A stretch of 64,000 bases of DNA from JACCXG01 sp963785755 (lineage in GTDB: Bacteria > Acidobacteriota > Vicinamibacteria > Vicinamibacterales > 2-12-FULL-66-21). Shown here one piece after another: positions 1 through 10,020 of this stretch. The notes below the pieces were generated by a model that saw nothing but the letters and a program-made list of their open reading frames with translations, did not search any database and was not told the origin of the DNA. The stretch is from the NCBI GenBank assembly GCA_963785755.1, contig CAWAXG010000013.1:62001-126000 (forward strand), written 5' to 3'. Both the position numbers and the translations under genes were made by a program. How positions within the stretch are numbered: position 1 is the stretch's first letter; each line of letters begins with the position of its first letter.

Positions 1-538
1 GGAGTTCCGGCTCCACTCCTGACGCCAATCCTCAACGTCCCGCCTCCGTCCCGCCGTGAATCAGCAAGTCGCCTTAAACGGGGCGAGACTCGAACCTCGA
101 CCGGTACGCGACTCGGCCAGCCTGCACATGACGGCCACGAGATTGTCTTCAGCTTCTTCGATCGGCGAGTTGTGACGACACGTGGATTCGGTGTCGCTCA
201 ACACAGCACTTGTCGACTCGCGCAAGATGCGTCCGTCGGTTTTCGCTCCGCGAAAAGTCGAAACCAAGGTTGTAAGTGAGGACGTTGATGAGCTGAATGG
301 TAGGCGGCCCATGTATGGCACTGAGAATACCGCCGATGTCCAAGTAAATCGCTCTCGTCGGTCTGCTTCGACGGGTTATTGGTCCTGAGGCCAACGCTGG
401 CATGCCTGATGCGGATGCGGCGTCCGGTTCGTGTCATCTGCGGGGTCTTGGCGCTGAGTCAAGCCCGGCACTACGAACGGCCACACAGGGATAGGAAGTG
501 AGGACGGAGAAGGGGAAGAGGAAGAGCGAAAGGAGCGC
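1..538. other. Left edge, no supportable gene
   Basis: Short open frames occur on both strands but none has a ribosome binding site, a recognisable domain or convincing codon use. Positions 82-105 read on the minus strand resemble a tRNA T-loop (GGTTCGAGTC), but no acceptor, anticodon or D arm can be assembled around it. A purine-rich stretch at 500-538 leads into the ribosome binding site of the next gene. Confidence 0.5.
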
Positions 539-1529
539 ATGCGGACGATCGGGCATAAGTCCAGGGTGTGGCCAACGATCGCGATGGCCATCGTGACGCT
601 GATGGTGTGCTGGGGGCAGGCCACGCCCGTGAAGCCTGCAGCCTGCCGCGAGCCTGCGTCAGCCTGCCGTGAAGACCGCCGAGTACATCGGCGAGGCGCG
701 GTGCATCGAATGCCACGGCCAGGAGAACAAGCATTTCAGCGAGACGCTGCATGCGAAGGTCTTCCGGCTGAATCCGAAGAACGACGGTCAGCGGCAGAGC
801 TGCGAAGCCTGCCACGGACCGGGCTCGAATCACGCCAGGAACGCGCTCGACAAGACCGCGCTCATCGGGTTCACCAAACGTTGGGGAACGCCGGTCGACG
901 TACAGAATGCCCAGTGCTTGACCTGCCACGAGGGTGGCACTCGCCTGCACTGGCCAGGATCGACCCACGAAAAAACCAACCTCGGCTGCGCCGACTGCCA
1001 CAATCCCATGCAGAAGCAGTCGGCCAACAGTTTGTTGGCCCGGCAAAACATCTCCGAGACCTGCTTCCAGTGTCACAAGCAACAGCGTGCCGAGTTCCGC
1101 AGGCGTTCGCACATGCCTCTGCCAGAAGGCAAGATGTCCTGCGTCGACTGCCACAACCCGCACGGCTCGTCGGCCCGTTCCCTGCTGAACGCCGATTCCG
1201 TCAACGACGTCTGCTACACCTGCCACGCCGAGAAGCGGGGACCGTTCCTCTGGGAACACGCGCCGGTCCGCGAGAGTTGCGTCACCTGTCATCAGCCTCA
1301 TGGTTCCAACCATGACAAGTTGCTCGTGGGGGCGCGTCCCTACCTTTGTCAGCAATGCCACAACCTGTCGATCGGTCATAGCGGCACGTTCTACCGGGAC
1401 GGGCAGTCGGCTGCCGGTGCGCTGCAGGGGGGAGGACAGAGTCCACGCGTGATCGCGCGCACGTGCCAGAACTGCCACTCACAGATCCATGGCAGCAATC
1501 ATCCGGCCGGTGCGCGGTTCCAGCGCTGA
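539..1529 (+). CDS. Decaheme c-type cytochrome (DmsE/MtrA family), frameshifted after the signal peptide
   Basis: Periplasmic multiheme cytochrome expected to pass electrons through an outer-membrane conduit. Ten CXXCH haem sites are visible in order (CIECH, CEACH, CLTCH, CADCH, CFQCH, CVDCH, CYTCH, CVTCH, CQQCH, CQNCH), the number in DmsE/MtrA cytochromes. ATG 539 has a good ribosome binding site (AAGGAG at 530-535) and opens a hydrophobic signal peptide (TIAMAIVTLMVCWGQA), but that frame leaves the haem frame. The haem frame is open only from about 633, with a GTG at 669 and no ribosome binding site. Total length minus one base is exactly 330 codons, so one extra base between about 630 and 668, in a CCTGC-rich stretch, explains the break. 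It is followed by the MtrB/PioB gene. If the frameshift is real, the protein would not be exported or haem-loaded. Confidence 0.88.
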
Positions 1530-1572
1530 ACCAGGCCCAAGGGCACGGGGACAATTCTGCGGGAGACCTTTG

Positions 1573-4314
1573 ATGAAGATCCGTTCGTGCGCGTCAGTCA
1601 TCATCCTGGGTATCGGGGTGCTGCGGTTGACGACCTCTCTGGTGTATGCCGGCGACGGGCAGGACGCTCCGGCCGGCAACGCCATGAATCCGCGTGGCGT
1701 CAACTCAATCGTCGAACGCGACCCTGAGGGGTTGGGCATTGGCGAGAATTCCCGGAGTCCTTCGGGACTCCTCACAGCGAGCGCGCCCCTCGTGAAGGAG
1801 CCGTCGAAGACCTCGGGCGGCCTGCTCTACCGGATGATGGTCGAGTTCAGCGGCACCGGAACCGGTGGCGACAAGGATGTCGCCAAGTTCCGCGAATACA
1901 AGGACCTCGACAGCGGCGCCTTCCTGAACAGCTTCACCCTGATGCTCGAGAAGCCGGAAAGCGCCTTTCACCTCGACGCGGTGGGCGGTGGCGTGGCCCG
2001 GACCGACCAGTACTACGGCTTCGATGTGGGCCGGTACAACACGTGGAGAGTGCGCGGCTCGTTCGGCGAAACGCCCCATGTCTTCACGTCGACCTACAGG
2101 TCGCTGTGGGACGGGGCCGACAGCGGCGTGCTCACGTTGACAGGACTTCGCCCGGGAGGCACCACCGACGCGAATACGACCCAGGCGAACATGCTCCTGG
2201 CGATCTCGGCCGCGCCGGACGCTCACCCGGAACTGACTCGGAAGAAGAGCCGGGCACGCTTCGACTTCACGCTGCCTGCGAACTGGAAAGCCTTCGCCAG
2301 CTATACCCGGGAACGTCGTGAAGGCATTCGCCCCTTTGACGCCGTCTTTGGCGGTGGCGGCGGTGGCGGCAACGTGGAGATCCCGGAATCGATCGACTAC
2401 AACACGCAGGACGTACTGGCAGGACTGCAGTTCGCGAACGCGCTGACCAGCTTCAGCGTGCAGGCCGCGGGGTCGTTCTTCCACAACGACATCGACGCGA
2501 TGGCGTTCCAGAACCCGTTGTTCATCACGACGAATACGATCGCGGGCGTGCCGGCGACGACCTTTACGCAAGGGCAGTTCGACCTGTACCCGAGCAACGA
2601 CTACTACAACCTGAAGGGGGAGTTCGCCAGGAAGTTCCCGAAGTTTCTCAGGAGCCGCATCACCGGCGTGTTCTCAATCGCCCGTTCGCAGCAGAACGAC
2701 AACTTGATTCCGTGGGCGATCGAACCGTTGACGGGCGGCACCATCAACGGCGTGCCGACGGCCGATATGTGGAACACCACCGCCTCGCTGAGCAGGCTGT
2801 CGGCCGATGCGCGTATCGACACGACCCTCGCCGACGTCGGCATCATCCTGAATCCCTCGCGAGCGCTGGCCGTGAGGGGCAAGGTCCGCTACTTCGATAC
2901 CGACAACAGCACCGAGTACCTGGCCTGCAATCCGCTGACGGGCCAGTGGGGACGTCTGCTGAACAATGGCTCGGGAGGGTCCTTCGTGACGCCGAACCTG
3001 ACCGCCGGCAACAATCCGGTGGGTACGCTGAACACCGGCTACAACGGCACCGGCTGTAACTACGCCGCCACCCAGGCCCTGGGGTTGGCACCGAGTGCGG
3101 GGGACGTGCCTATCCGCAGCGCCCCCTACGAGTATCGCCAGCTGAACTCGGTGGTCTCCGCCGACTACCGCATCAATCGGACCAACAGCCTGGAAGGCGC
3201 GTTCGAGCGCGAGGATTTCCGCCGCGAGTACCGCGAACGCGACGAGACGTGGGAAGACAAAGTTCGGCTCGGCTACGTCAACCGCGATACCGCGACGGGC
3301 ACCCTCCGGCTCGGTTACGAGTACGGCCGTCGTCGCGGCAGCGACTTCGTGTCCACTCCATTGGCCGAGTTCTACAGCAGTTCGCTCGGGCCGATGCCGA
3401 CCGCGACCACGACGAACCTGGCCACGTGGTTCCGTAACCCCGAGCAGTTCCGGAGATTCGACGTGGCCGACCGCAATCAGCACCTCCTGAATGCCCGCTT
3501 CAATTACGGCATCGCTCCCGCGGTGGACGTCAGCGTCGGCGTGCAGGTGAGAGACGTGGAGTATCCAGCGTCGGACCTTGGACGCAACGACCATCAGCGA
3601 CTGACGTCCCCGTCAGTGGAGGTCAGCTGGCAGCCAGCTCCGACCACGAGCGCGTACGCGTTCTACTCGTTTCAGGACGGCGGACAACGTCAGGCCGGCC
3701 TCCAGCCGAACGCCTGCGTGATGGGGAACTTCTACTACTTCTTCAGCGACGGCTCAGTGCAGACCAACGCGACCGGCGTTCCACCGCCACCCCCGGCCGG
3801 GGCGACGTCCGTCGGGACCCAGCAGGTGCAGCCGGCGAACTTCACGTCGCTGTGCGGGACGGCCTCGGCAACCAGTCCGCTCTCTCCAGTCAGCCGAGCC
3901 TGGACTGCGTCGCACGACGATCGCAACACGGTCACGGGTCTCGGCTTTCACTACGAGCTGGGCCGCGTCCTGACGGAAGTCGGATACACCTATTCGAACG
4001 GCCGTACGAGAATCCGATACGAGTACAACGCCACGGCGCTGGGAGTGAATGCCACGCAGATGGCGCTCGCCGGCGACGGGTGGTCCGATCTCGTCTTTGT
4101 CCAGAATTTCGTCGACGCCAACGCCATGATGCCGCTGTACAAGCGGCTGTCCCTGCGCCTGATCTACCGGTTCGAGGACGCCCGGATCCGCGACTGGCAC
4201 TACGACGGCATCAGCGTGAATCCGATGCCGGCCAACAACGGGGCGTATCTCGACTTCGGTCCGCAGGACTACAAGGTGCACCTGTTCGGGGCGTTGTTCC
4301 GGTACGAGCTGTGA
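1573..4314 (+). CDS. MtrB/PioB-family decaheme-associated outer membrane beta-barrel
   Basis: About 913 residues. Family role: an outer-membrane barrel that sheathes a periplasmic decaheme cytochrome so electrons can cross the membrane. Start ATG 1573 has GGGAG at 1561-1565 and begins a signal peptide (IRSCASVIILGIG...VYAGDG); the frame is open further upstream but that part overlaps the cytochrome gene. The body shows many alternating aromatic/charged strands, an RMMVEFSGTGTGGDKDV-like plug start, and a C-terminal strand ending LFRYEL, typical of barrels. The N-terminal CxxC seen in Shewanella MtrB is absent, which fits the PioB side of the family. It lies between the decaheme gene and cytochrome c4, 44 and 32 bases away, so one operon is likely. 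Confidence 0.87.
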   Translation: MKIRSCASVIILGIGVLRLTTSLVYAGDGQDAPAGNAMNPRGVNSIVERDPEGLGIGENSRSPSGLLTASAPLVKEPSKTSGGLLYRMMVEFSGTGTGGDKDVAKFREYKDLDSGAFLNSFTLMLEKPESAFHLDAVGGGVARTDQYYGFDVGRYNTWRVRGSFGETPHVFTSTYRSLWDGADSGVLTLTGLRPGGTTDANTTQANMLLAISAAPDAHPELTRKKSRARFDFTLPANWKAFASYTRERREGIRPFDAVFGGGGGGGNVEIPESIDYNTQDVLAGLQFANALTSFSVQAAGSFFHNDIDAMAFQNPLFITTNTIAGVPATTFTQGQFDLYPSNDYYNLKGEFARKFPKFLRSRITGVFSIARSQQNDNLIPWAIEPLTGGTINGVPTADMWNTTASLSRLSADARIDTTLADVGIILNPSRALAVRGKVRYFDTDNSTEYLACNPLTGQWGRLLNNGSGGSFVTPNLTAGNNPVGTLNTGYNGTGCNYAATQALGLAPSAGDVPIRSAPYEYRQLNSVVSADYRINRTNSLEGAFEREDFRREYRERDETWEDKVRLGYVNRDTATGTLRLGYEYGRRRGSDFVSTPLAEFYSSSLGPMPTATTTNLATWFRNPEQFRRFDVADRNQHLLNARFNYGIAPAVDVSVGVQVRDVEYPASDLGRNDHQRLTSPSVEVSWQPAPTTSAYAFYSFQDGGQRQAGLQPNACVMGNFYYFFSDGSVQTNATGVPPPPPAGATSVGTQQVQPANFTSLCGTASATSPLSPVSRAWTASHDDRNTVTGLGFHYELGRVLTEVGYTYSNGRTRIRYEYNATALGVNATQMALAGDGWSDLVFVQNFVDANAMMPLYKRLSLRLIYRFEDARIRDWHYDGISVNPMPANNGAYLDFGPQDYKVHLFGALFRYEL

Positions 4315-4346
4315 CACCTGTGAGGCGCGTCGAGGGAGGTATCACC

Positions 4347-4949
4347 GTGCGGACAGTATGGACGCTCGTAGGGATGGGCCTGCTGGTGCTTGGAGCCTCG
4401 CCCCTGGTGTGGGCGCAGGAAGCAAAGTCGATCACCGTCACGGCGTGCCTCCCCTGTCACGCTGGGGGAGCGGCGGGGCCGCAGGCGGCGCCGACCTTCC
4501 CCAAGCTGGACGGACAGCATGCCGCCTACCTGGAGAAGCAGCTCCGCGAGTACATGTCCGGCAAGCGCAAGAGCGACATCATGGCCCCCATATTCGCGGC
4601 CTTGAAGAAGCAGCAGATTCCCGGCATGGCGGCCCATTTCGCCAGTCAGGCGCCCGCGCGGGGCGCGGTGGAGAATCAAGAGTTGGCGGCCCGGGGCAAG
4701 GTGCTGTACGAGGAGGGCAACCGCGCCACCGGTGTGCCGGGGTGTATCGGCTGTCACCTGCCCGAGGGCGAGGGCTCCCAACGCTATCCTCGCCTGGCCG
4801 GTCAGCGTCAGGCGTACACCGTGCAGCAACTCATGGACTTCAAGAGCGGCACGCGCAGCAACGACCGGGCGCGCGTCATGCGCTTCGTCGCCGGGCGTCT
4901 CACGGACGAGGAGATGAGAGCTGTCGCCGAGTACCTCGCCGGATTGTAG
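4347..4949 (+). CDS. Diheme cytochrome c4-type protein
   Basis: A 200-residue periplasmic cytochrome. GTG 4347 is preceded by a strong ribosome binding site (GAGGGAGGT, 4332-4340) and starts a signal peptide ending at VWAQ. Two c-type haem sites, CLPCH (about residue 36) and CIGCH (about 136), lie in two similar halves, each followed by a FPKLDGQHAAYLEKQL / YPRLAGQRQAYTVQQL-type segment and distal Met candidates, the hallmark of cytochrome c4 and related two-domain cytochromes. It closes the conduit operon and is a plausible electron donor or acceptor for the periplasmic decaheme. The direction of electron flow cannot be told from sequence. Confidence 0.88.
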   Translation: MRTVWTLVGMGLLVLGASPLVWAQEAKSITVTACLPCHAGGAAGPQAAPTFPKLDGQHAAYLEKQLREYMSGKRKSDIMAPIFAALKKQQIPGMAAHFASQAPARGAVENQELAARGKVLYEEGNRATGVPGCIGCHLPEGEGSQRYPRLAGQRQAYTVQQLMDFKSGTRSNDRARVMRFVAGRLTDEEMRAVAEYLAGL

Positions 4950-4996
4950 TGACCGTTCCGCTTCGATTTGGCACTTCCAGCTGGTCAGTGCGCGTT

Positions 4997-5204
4997 TAGT
5001 CCAACGTGCCAGGTCTAAGCCCACCGCCTTTCAGGCGGTCAGCTTTCAGCCGCTCCGGTCTGACCGGCTGCTTCGAGCTGACCGAGCACGTTGGACTAGC
5101 GGGACCACAGGTCCCGCCTATGAAGAAACTACCGCTCGCAGGCGGCGCGCTTGCGACTTTCAGTCGCGCGCGGAGTCTACCGCCTTTCAGGCGGTAGTTT
5201 CTTC
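4997..5204. repeat. Nested palindromic element between convergent genes
   Basis: Several perfect inverted repeats are packed together: TAGTCCAACGTGC (4997-5009) with its complement at 5086-5098; ACCGCC-TTTCA-GGCGGT (5023-5039); GGGACC-ACA-GGTCCC (5101-5115); GAAGAAACTACCGC (5122-5135) with its complement at 5191-5204; CTACCGCC-TTTCA-GGCGGTAG (5177-5197). It separates the convergent cytochrome c4 and DUF2182 genes, so it may also act as a two-way terminator. It looks like two palindromic units sharing the CGCC-TTTCA-GGCG hairpin. Confidence 0.8.
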
Positions 5205-6001
5205 AACGCACGAGCATCAAGAATCCAGCCGCCATCAGGAGCACGCCGCTGATCCGCGCGCCGTGCAGTCCGAGCGGCGCCATTTTCTCAAATGCGACGA
5301 ATGCCGTCAGCGCCGCAATGACCGTCAAGTTCATCACGCCCCCGGCAAACAGCAGCAACATCAGCGCCCAGCAGCAGCCCACGCAATAGGCGCCGTGCTC
5401 GAGTCCCACGACGAACGCACCACGCCATCCAGTGCGCCATCGGCTCATGAGAAATCCCAGCGGGGACTGGCACGTCCGCAGACAGGCGTGTTTGATCGGC
5501 GTCAGCTGATACACGCCCGCGAGAAGCAGCAACGTCGCACCAAACCTGGAACTCGTGACCTCCATCATCGGCGACAGTCACCAGGAGCGCCGCCAGTCCA
5601 CGCTGAAGCGCGGTTGCCCCGAGGCTGAACACCGTCCAGACGACTAGATAACCCGCCGTGAGCGCGTAAACCTGGCGCGCTGCCGTTCCCTGTGCGGATC
5701 GCCGCGCCATGGCGCCGTACAGCAGGACCAGAGGCGAGGCGGTCGGGAGCATCATGCCCGTCATCATGACGGTCCACATCGCCCAGAGCAGCAAAAGGTG
5801 CGGTACATCCCAGTTCGCGGTCATCATCCAGGCACTGGCGCCGGTCATCGGTCCGTACATGTCGCGTGCCATCACGACGATCCACATCCAGGAGACCAGG
5901 GGCAGCAGGACCAGGAGGACCACGGCGGGCGCGCGGTCGGACTGCAACGCGGATTCGACGATGGTGGGCGGACGCTCGGCAGGCGTGGCAGGTCCTGGCA
6001 T
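5203..6001 (-). CDS. DUF2182 integral membrane protein, frameshifted
   Basis: Predicted multi-pass inner-membrane protein of unknown biochemical role. The N-terminal part has hydrophobic segments VVLLVLLPLVSWMWIVVM and LLLWAMWTVMMTGMMLP, with the family's methionine-rich WxxMxxGMMLP signature. The C-terminal part has LLLLAGVYQLTPIKHACLRTC and a Gly/Cys-rich YCVGCCWALMLLLF helix. The two parts are in different frames; removing one base at about 5578 joins ...AALLV to LSPMMEV and restores 265 residues. Start ATG 6001 is tentative, with no clear ribosome binding site. It follows the DUF1326 gene on the same strand, a pairing common in other genomes. A few bases of the 3' end lie in the neighbouring palindrome. 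Confidence 0.8.
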
Positions 6002-6066
6002 CGAAGGATGAACGACGGCGATTCGAGACGATGACGCGTCGCGGCCGGTGCGCCCGGCGACGCGCG

Positions 6067-6693
6067 CTAGGCGTTGCGCCAGGAAAACGGCGCGTACTGT
6101 CCGTTGTTCTTGCCGCTGAAGTCTTCCCATGCCAGGCCGAACGCCTGGACGCGGCTGTTGGCTGCGCGCGCCAACGCGAAGCGATCCGCGGCCGGATGGC
6201 CCGTGTTGTCGAGGTGCATCGGCTCGGTGGCATCGGGGTTGAGTCCCTTTACGCCTTCAGCAGCCATGTCAACGAAATCCGACGCCTTGACGGACCACTT
6301 CGCTCCGCTGCGATCGAATCGAATTGGCGCTGGCTGCACGCCGAGAAACTTTCCGATGAGTCCCGACAGTGCCGCCATGGGGCCGCCCGCGGCACCGCTG
6401 ACGATAGCCGTGATCGCGTCGAGCTGCTCGGCGCTGGCTCTCTCGTCGGCGACGAGCCCGACCGACCAGTTGCCCTTCGCCATCTCCTCCGGCGTGAAGC
6501 CCAGCACGATGAACCCGAGGCCGTCGAGCGAGACCGTCCCGTAGATTCCGCGTTCAACGTCAAAGGCCATGGCAAACGTGCACCATCCCTTGCTCGGCTT
6601 GACCGCCAGCCCTGCCGGCAGGCACGGGCACACGAAGTCGCAACTGCATGTTTCGTAGTATTGGCCGCTGACCTGCCACGCTGGTGTCGCCAT
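6067..6693 (-). CDS. DUF1326 domain-containing protein
   Basis: A 208-residue cytoplasmic protein of unknown function. The family signature is clear at the N-terminus: WQVSGQYYETCSCDFVCPCLP, with clustered cysteines that could bind metal. Later come GFTPEEMAKGNWSVGLV and a C-terminal FGLAWEDFSGKNNGQYAPFSW, also typical. Three consecutive ATG codons occur (6699, 6696, 6693); the third is chosen because AGAGGA lies about six bases before it. The upstream extension of the frame is not conserved-looking. It is the first gene of a likely two-gene unit with DUF2182, suggesting a shared membrane-linked, possibly metal-related role. Confidence 0.85.
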   Translation of the reverse strand: MATPAWQVSGQYYETCSCDFVCPCLPAGLAVKPSKGWCTFAMAFDVERGIYGTVSLDGLGFIVLGFTPEEMAKGNWSVGLVADERASAEQLDAITAIVSGAAGGPMAALSGLIGKFLGVQPAPIRFDRSGAKWSVKASDFVDMAAEGVKGLNPDATEPMHLDNTGHPAADRFALARAANSRVQAFGLAWEDFSGKNNGQYAPFSWRNA

Positions 6694-6996
6694 CATCATT
6701 CCTCTAAGGTCGTGGGCCGCACCCCGAGCTCTCGTCGGGCCGCGGGCCCCCTCTAGGCCGGCGATTGTAACTCCAACATCAGGTACAGACGACACCGAAC
6801 GACCTGAGCTGCCCGGTTTGCTCATTTCTCGAGCAGGTCGCCCGCCTGCCGCTCCAGAAGCGTTTCCTCCCGTCCTCCCGTCCTCCATGTTGAAAAATTC
6901 TGCAACACGGAGCAGATCGCCGAGCCCGGAGCCCAATGGGGCCGACCCCGATGTTCGCCAGGGTTAGAATCCTGCGATCGCGTGCGGACGGCGTCT
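6694..6996. promoter_or_regulatory. Divergent intergenic region
   Basis: About 300 bases between the divergent DUF1326 and TIR-WD40 genes. It must hold promoters for both, but I see no confident -35/-10 pair or operator. Confidence 0.4.
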
Positions 6997-9940
6997 ATGC
7001 GTTACCAGGGGTTCATTTCCTACAGCCACGCGGCCGACGGGAAGCTCGCGCCCGCGATTCACAACGGCCTGCACCGGATCGCCAAGCCCTGGTACCGCCT
7101 GCGGTCGATGCGCGTGTTTCGCGACAAGACCAGTCTGTCCGCGAATCCTGCGCTCTGGCCCACCATTCAACAGGCGCTCGCGGAATCCGACTACTTTCTT
7201 CTCCTCGCGTCGCCGGAGGCCGCCAGCTCCAAATGGGTGCAGCAGGAAGTCGCATGGTGGTTCGAGAATCGTTCCTCGGACAAGCTGCTGTTCCTGCTGA
7301 CCGGTGGCGATCTCGTCTGGGACGAGACCGCCAGGGATTTCGACTGGTCGCGCACGACAGCCCTGCCGGCAATCGTGCGCGGGCGGTTTGCGAACGAGCC
7401 GCTCTGGACGGATTTTCGCTGGGCAAGGAACGCGAACGATCTCTCGCTGCGCCATTCACAATTCCGCGGCGCGATCCTCGACCTCGCCGCGCCGCTGCTC
7501 GGCCGGCCGAAGGACGAGATCGACGGCGAAGACGTCCGCCAGCATCGGCGCTTGAAGATCGTGACCTGGGTGGCGATGGCGACGATCCTCACCTTCGCCG
7601 TCACTGCCGTGTGGCAGGCACTGGTGGCAAGAGCACAACGCAACGAGGCGGTGCTGCAGCGCGGGCGCGCCGAAGAGCAGAGCAAGATCGCAACCGAGCG
7701 CCGGCGCGAGGCGGAAGAACAGCGCGGCCTCGCGGAAACCAGGCAGAAGGAAGCCGAGCGGGCGGGCGCCGCGGAACGGGCCGCCCGAATCGAGGAAGAG
7801 CGCCAGCGCCTCCTCGCGGAAGAGCGGCACCAGATCGCCGTATCCCGGCAGCTCGCCACGCAGGCGGATCTCGTCGACCGCGAAACGTCGAACGTGACCA
7901 TCAAGAGCCTGCTCGCCGTCGAGGCGGCGCGGCGATCGCAGAACGGCGACGCCATCGAAGCGCTCACGCTGAGTCTGGCCGTGCTGCCCAGGATCCGGCT
8001 GCGCGACCGCGGCGAGATCTTCGGGATGGCGGTCAGCCCGGACGGGAAGCGGTTCGCCATCGGCGCACAAGGGCGATCCCCCCAGCCGAACCTGCTGCGC
8101 GTCTTCAATGTCGCGACCGCCAAACCGTTGTACGAGGTGAAGCTTCCGAGCACACCCTCCAGCCTGGTCTTCACCGCCGACAATCAACGCCTCATCGTCG
8201 GAGGTTTTCAGCTGAAGGTGCTGGATGCGGCAACGGGACGCGTGCTGTCCGAGGGGGACCCGAAAGAACGCGAGTATGCCATCAGCCAGGATGGCCGCTT
8301 CGCCCTCTCCGAGGGCAACCTCCGGCGGGCGCGTGTCATCGACCTCGTGAACCAGAAAGATGTCGCCGTGCTGCAGGGAAACGACTTCGTCAGCGGCGCC
8401 GCGTTCAGTCCCGATGGACGGTATGTGACGACCTGGTCCTACGGGCGCAAGAACGCCAGCGCCATCGTCTTCGACGCGTCGAGCGGCCGCGAGTTGTTTC
8501 GCGTGGCGCACGAGTCGTCTGAGGCCACCCAGGGCGTGACGGCGGCGACGTTCAGCACAGACAACCGCTATTTTGCGAGCGGATCGAGGGACCACACCTA
8601 CGTTCACAGCATGCCCGATGGCAAACTGGTCTCGGAGCTTCCGCAGGGCAGCTGGCGAGTCCTGCGGTTCACGCCAGACAGCGAGTCGGTCGCCTCGTCG
8701 CCCATCTTTGGCGGCACGCTCACGATCTTTTCCGCGTTGCGTGGCAGCGAGCAACACAGCTTTCCCGTCGGGTCCGTGGAGAAGATGGCGTTCAGTGACG
8801 ACGGCGAGCTCATTGCCGTAGGCGGCGACGGTGTGGCCAGGATTCTCGAGACCGAGACGGGCAGAGAGCTGGCTCGCCTGAAACTTGGCGGCGATATTCA
8901 CAACCTCTTGATCAGTCGCGAGGGTCGATGGTTTGCCGCCGGCGGCAAAGAAGGGGTGCAGCTCGCGGACATTTCCAACCGCCGGAATCCGCCGCTGCCC
9001 TGCCTCGGCGCGGAAATCACCGACGATGGGCGGCGTCTGTTGTGCCTGTCGCTCGGCACGAGCATGGTCTTCGACACGGCAACCGGCAAGCCGCTCGTCG
9101 AGGCCGGCGACAAGTCGCCGATGTTCGCGAAGCTTGGCAACAGCGGGCGCTACGCCGTCACGACCGGCATCGGTGCCGCGTTCGCGCTGGTCGATGCGCG
9201 CCGGAAACAAAGTGCTCTGGAAAACCTCGGGGAGCGACACTCCAGCGATGACGTTCGGCCCGAACGATCGCCTCGTCGCCTTCAGCTTCGACAAGACGAC
9301 GCACGTGGTGCAGCCGGCGACCGGAAAAGAGGTCGCACGCCTCGATCGTTCAGCGAAGGTGCTGGCGCAAGGATTCAATCAGGACGAGTCGCTGCTCGCC
9401 ATTTCAGGCGATGACAAGGTCGTGCGGATTCACGACGCGTTCAGCGGCACCGAACGTGTGCGGATTCCGCAAGACGATCGTGTCCATGCGCTCGCCTTTG
9501 CCCCAGGCAACCTGATCGCGACCGGCAGCGCGGTGGGCTCGCTCAGGATCTTCGATGCCCTGTCGGGCCGCGAAGTGTCCCACATGCCGTATGCGATTCC
9601 GGTGATGAAGCTGCAGTTCAGCCGGGACGGCCGCTACCTGCTCACGCTCGGAGTGCGGCCGGAATCCGAATCGCTGGCCGCGCGCATCTTCGACGTCGCC
9701 ACGGCGAGGGAGCTGTGGGCCACGACGCTCTCGCGCGAGGCGTTCGGATCGGCGGCGTCGTTCGCCGACAACGACCGCGCCGTCGTCTCGTATGCGGCGT
9801 TTCAGATGCAGCGGCACCTGTGGCGGGCCGAGGATTTGATCGCCGAGGCCTGCGCCCGTCTCGATCGCAATCTGACCGAAGCGGAATGGCGGCAGTATCT
9901 GGGCGATGAGCCGTACCGAAAGACCTGTCCCGGAAGATGA
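6997..9940 (+). CDS. TIR domain / transmembrane / coiled-coil / WD40 repeat protein, frameshifted
   Basis: About 980 residues once one extra base is removed. The N-terminal TIR domain (1-175) starts YQGFISYSHAADGKLA, has VFRDKTSLSANP, and carries SSKWVQQEV with the conserved Glu used by NAD-cleaving TIRs. Then a transmembrane helix (about 190-212, IVTWVAMATILTFAV), a Glu/Arg/Gln-rich coiled coil (215-290), the linker SNVTIKSLLAVEAARRS common to sensor/WD40 architectures, and repeated WD40-like blades (FSPDGRYVTTWS, FSDDGELIAVGG, LAFAPGNLIATGS). The frame changes near 9195-9210 (GCGCGCC); one base removed gives 981 codons. ATG 6997 is preferred to GTG 6982 because TIR homologues start this way; neither has a clear ribosome binding site. 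Likely a membrane-anchored sensor or defence effector; no partner gene is adjacent. Confidence 0.84.
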
Positions 9941-9989
9941 CTCGCGCGGGCCTGCGGACTGGACCGCGCGAATGCCGGTTCTTGGTTGG

Positions 9990-10011
9990 GGCTTCCGACT
10001 TCAGGCGGAAG
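9990..10011. repeat. Half-copy of the GGCTTCC palindromic repeat
   Basis: This 22-base stretch matches the right arm of the palindromic element found inside the Lhr helicase (48286-48307) except for one base. It lies between the convergent TIR-WD40 gene and the next gene. No left arm is visible here. Confidence 0.7.
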
Positions 10012-10020
10012 AAGAGGTTC

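Noticed and set aside
61..130. tRNA gene on the minus strand (GGTTCGAGTC T-loop)
   Set aside because: The T stem does not pair as a normal 5-bp stem, and no D arm, anticodon arm or matching acceptor strand lies at the right distance.
471..1478. 335-codon minus-strand frame opposite the decaheme cytochrome
   Set aside because: It is a shadow of the cytochrome gene; the plus strand has ten CXXCH sites and a ribosome binding site.
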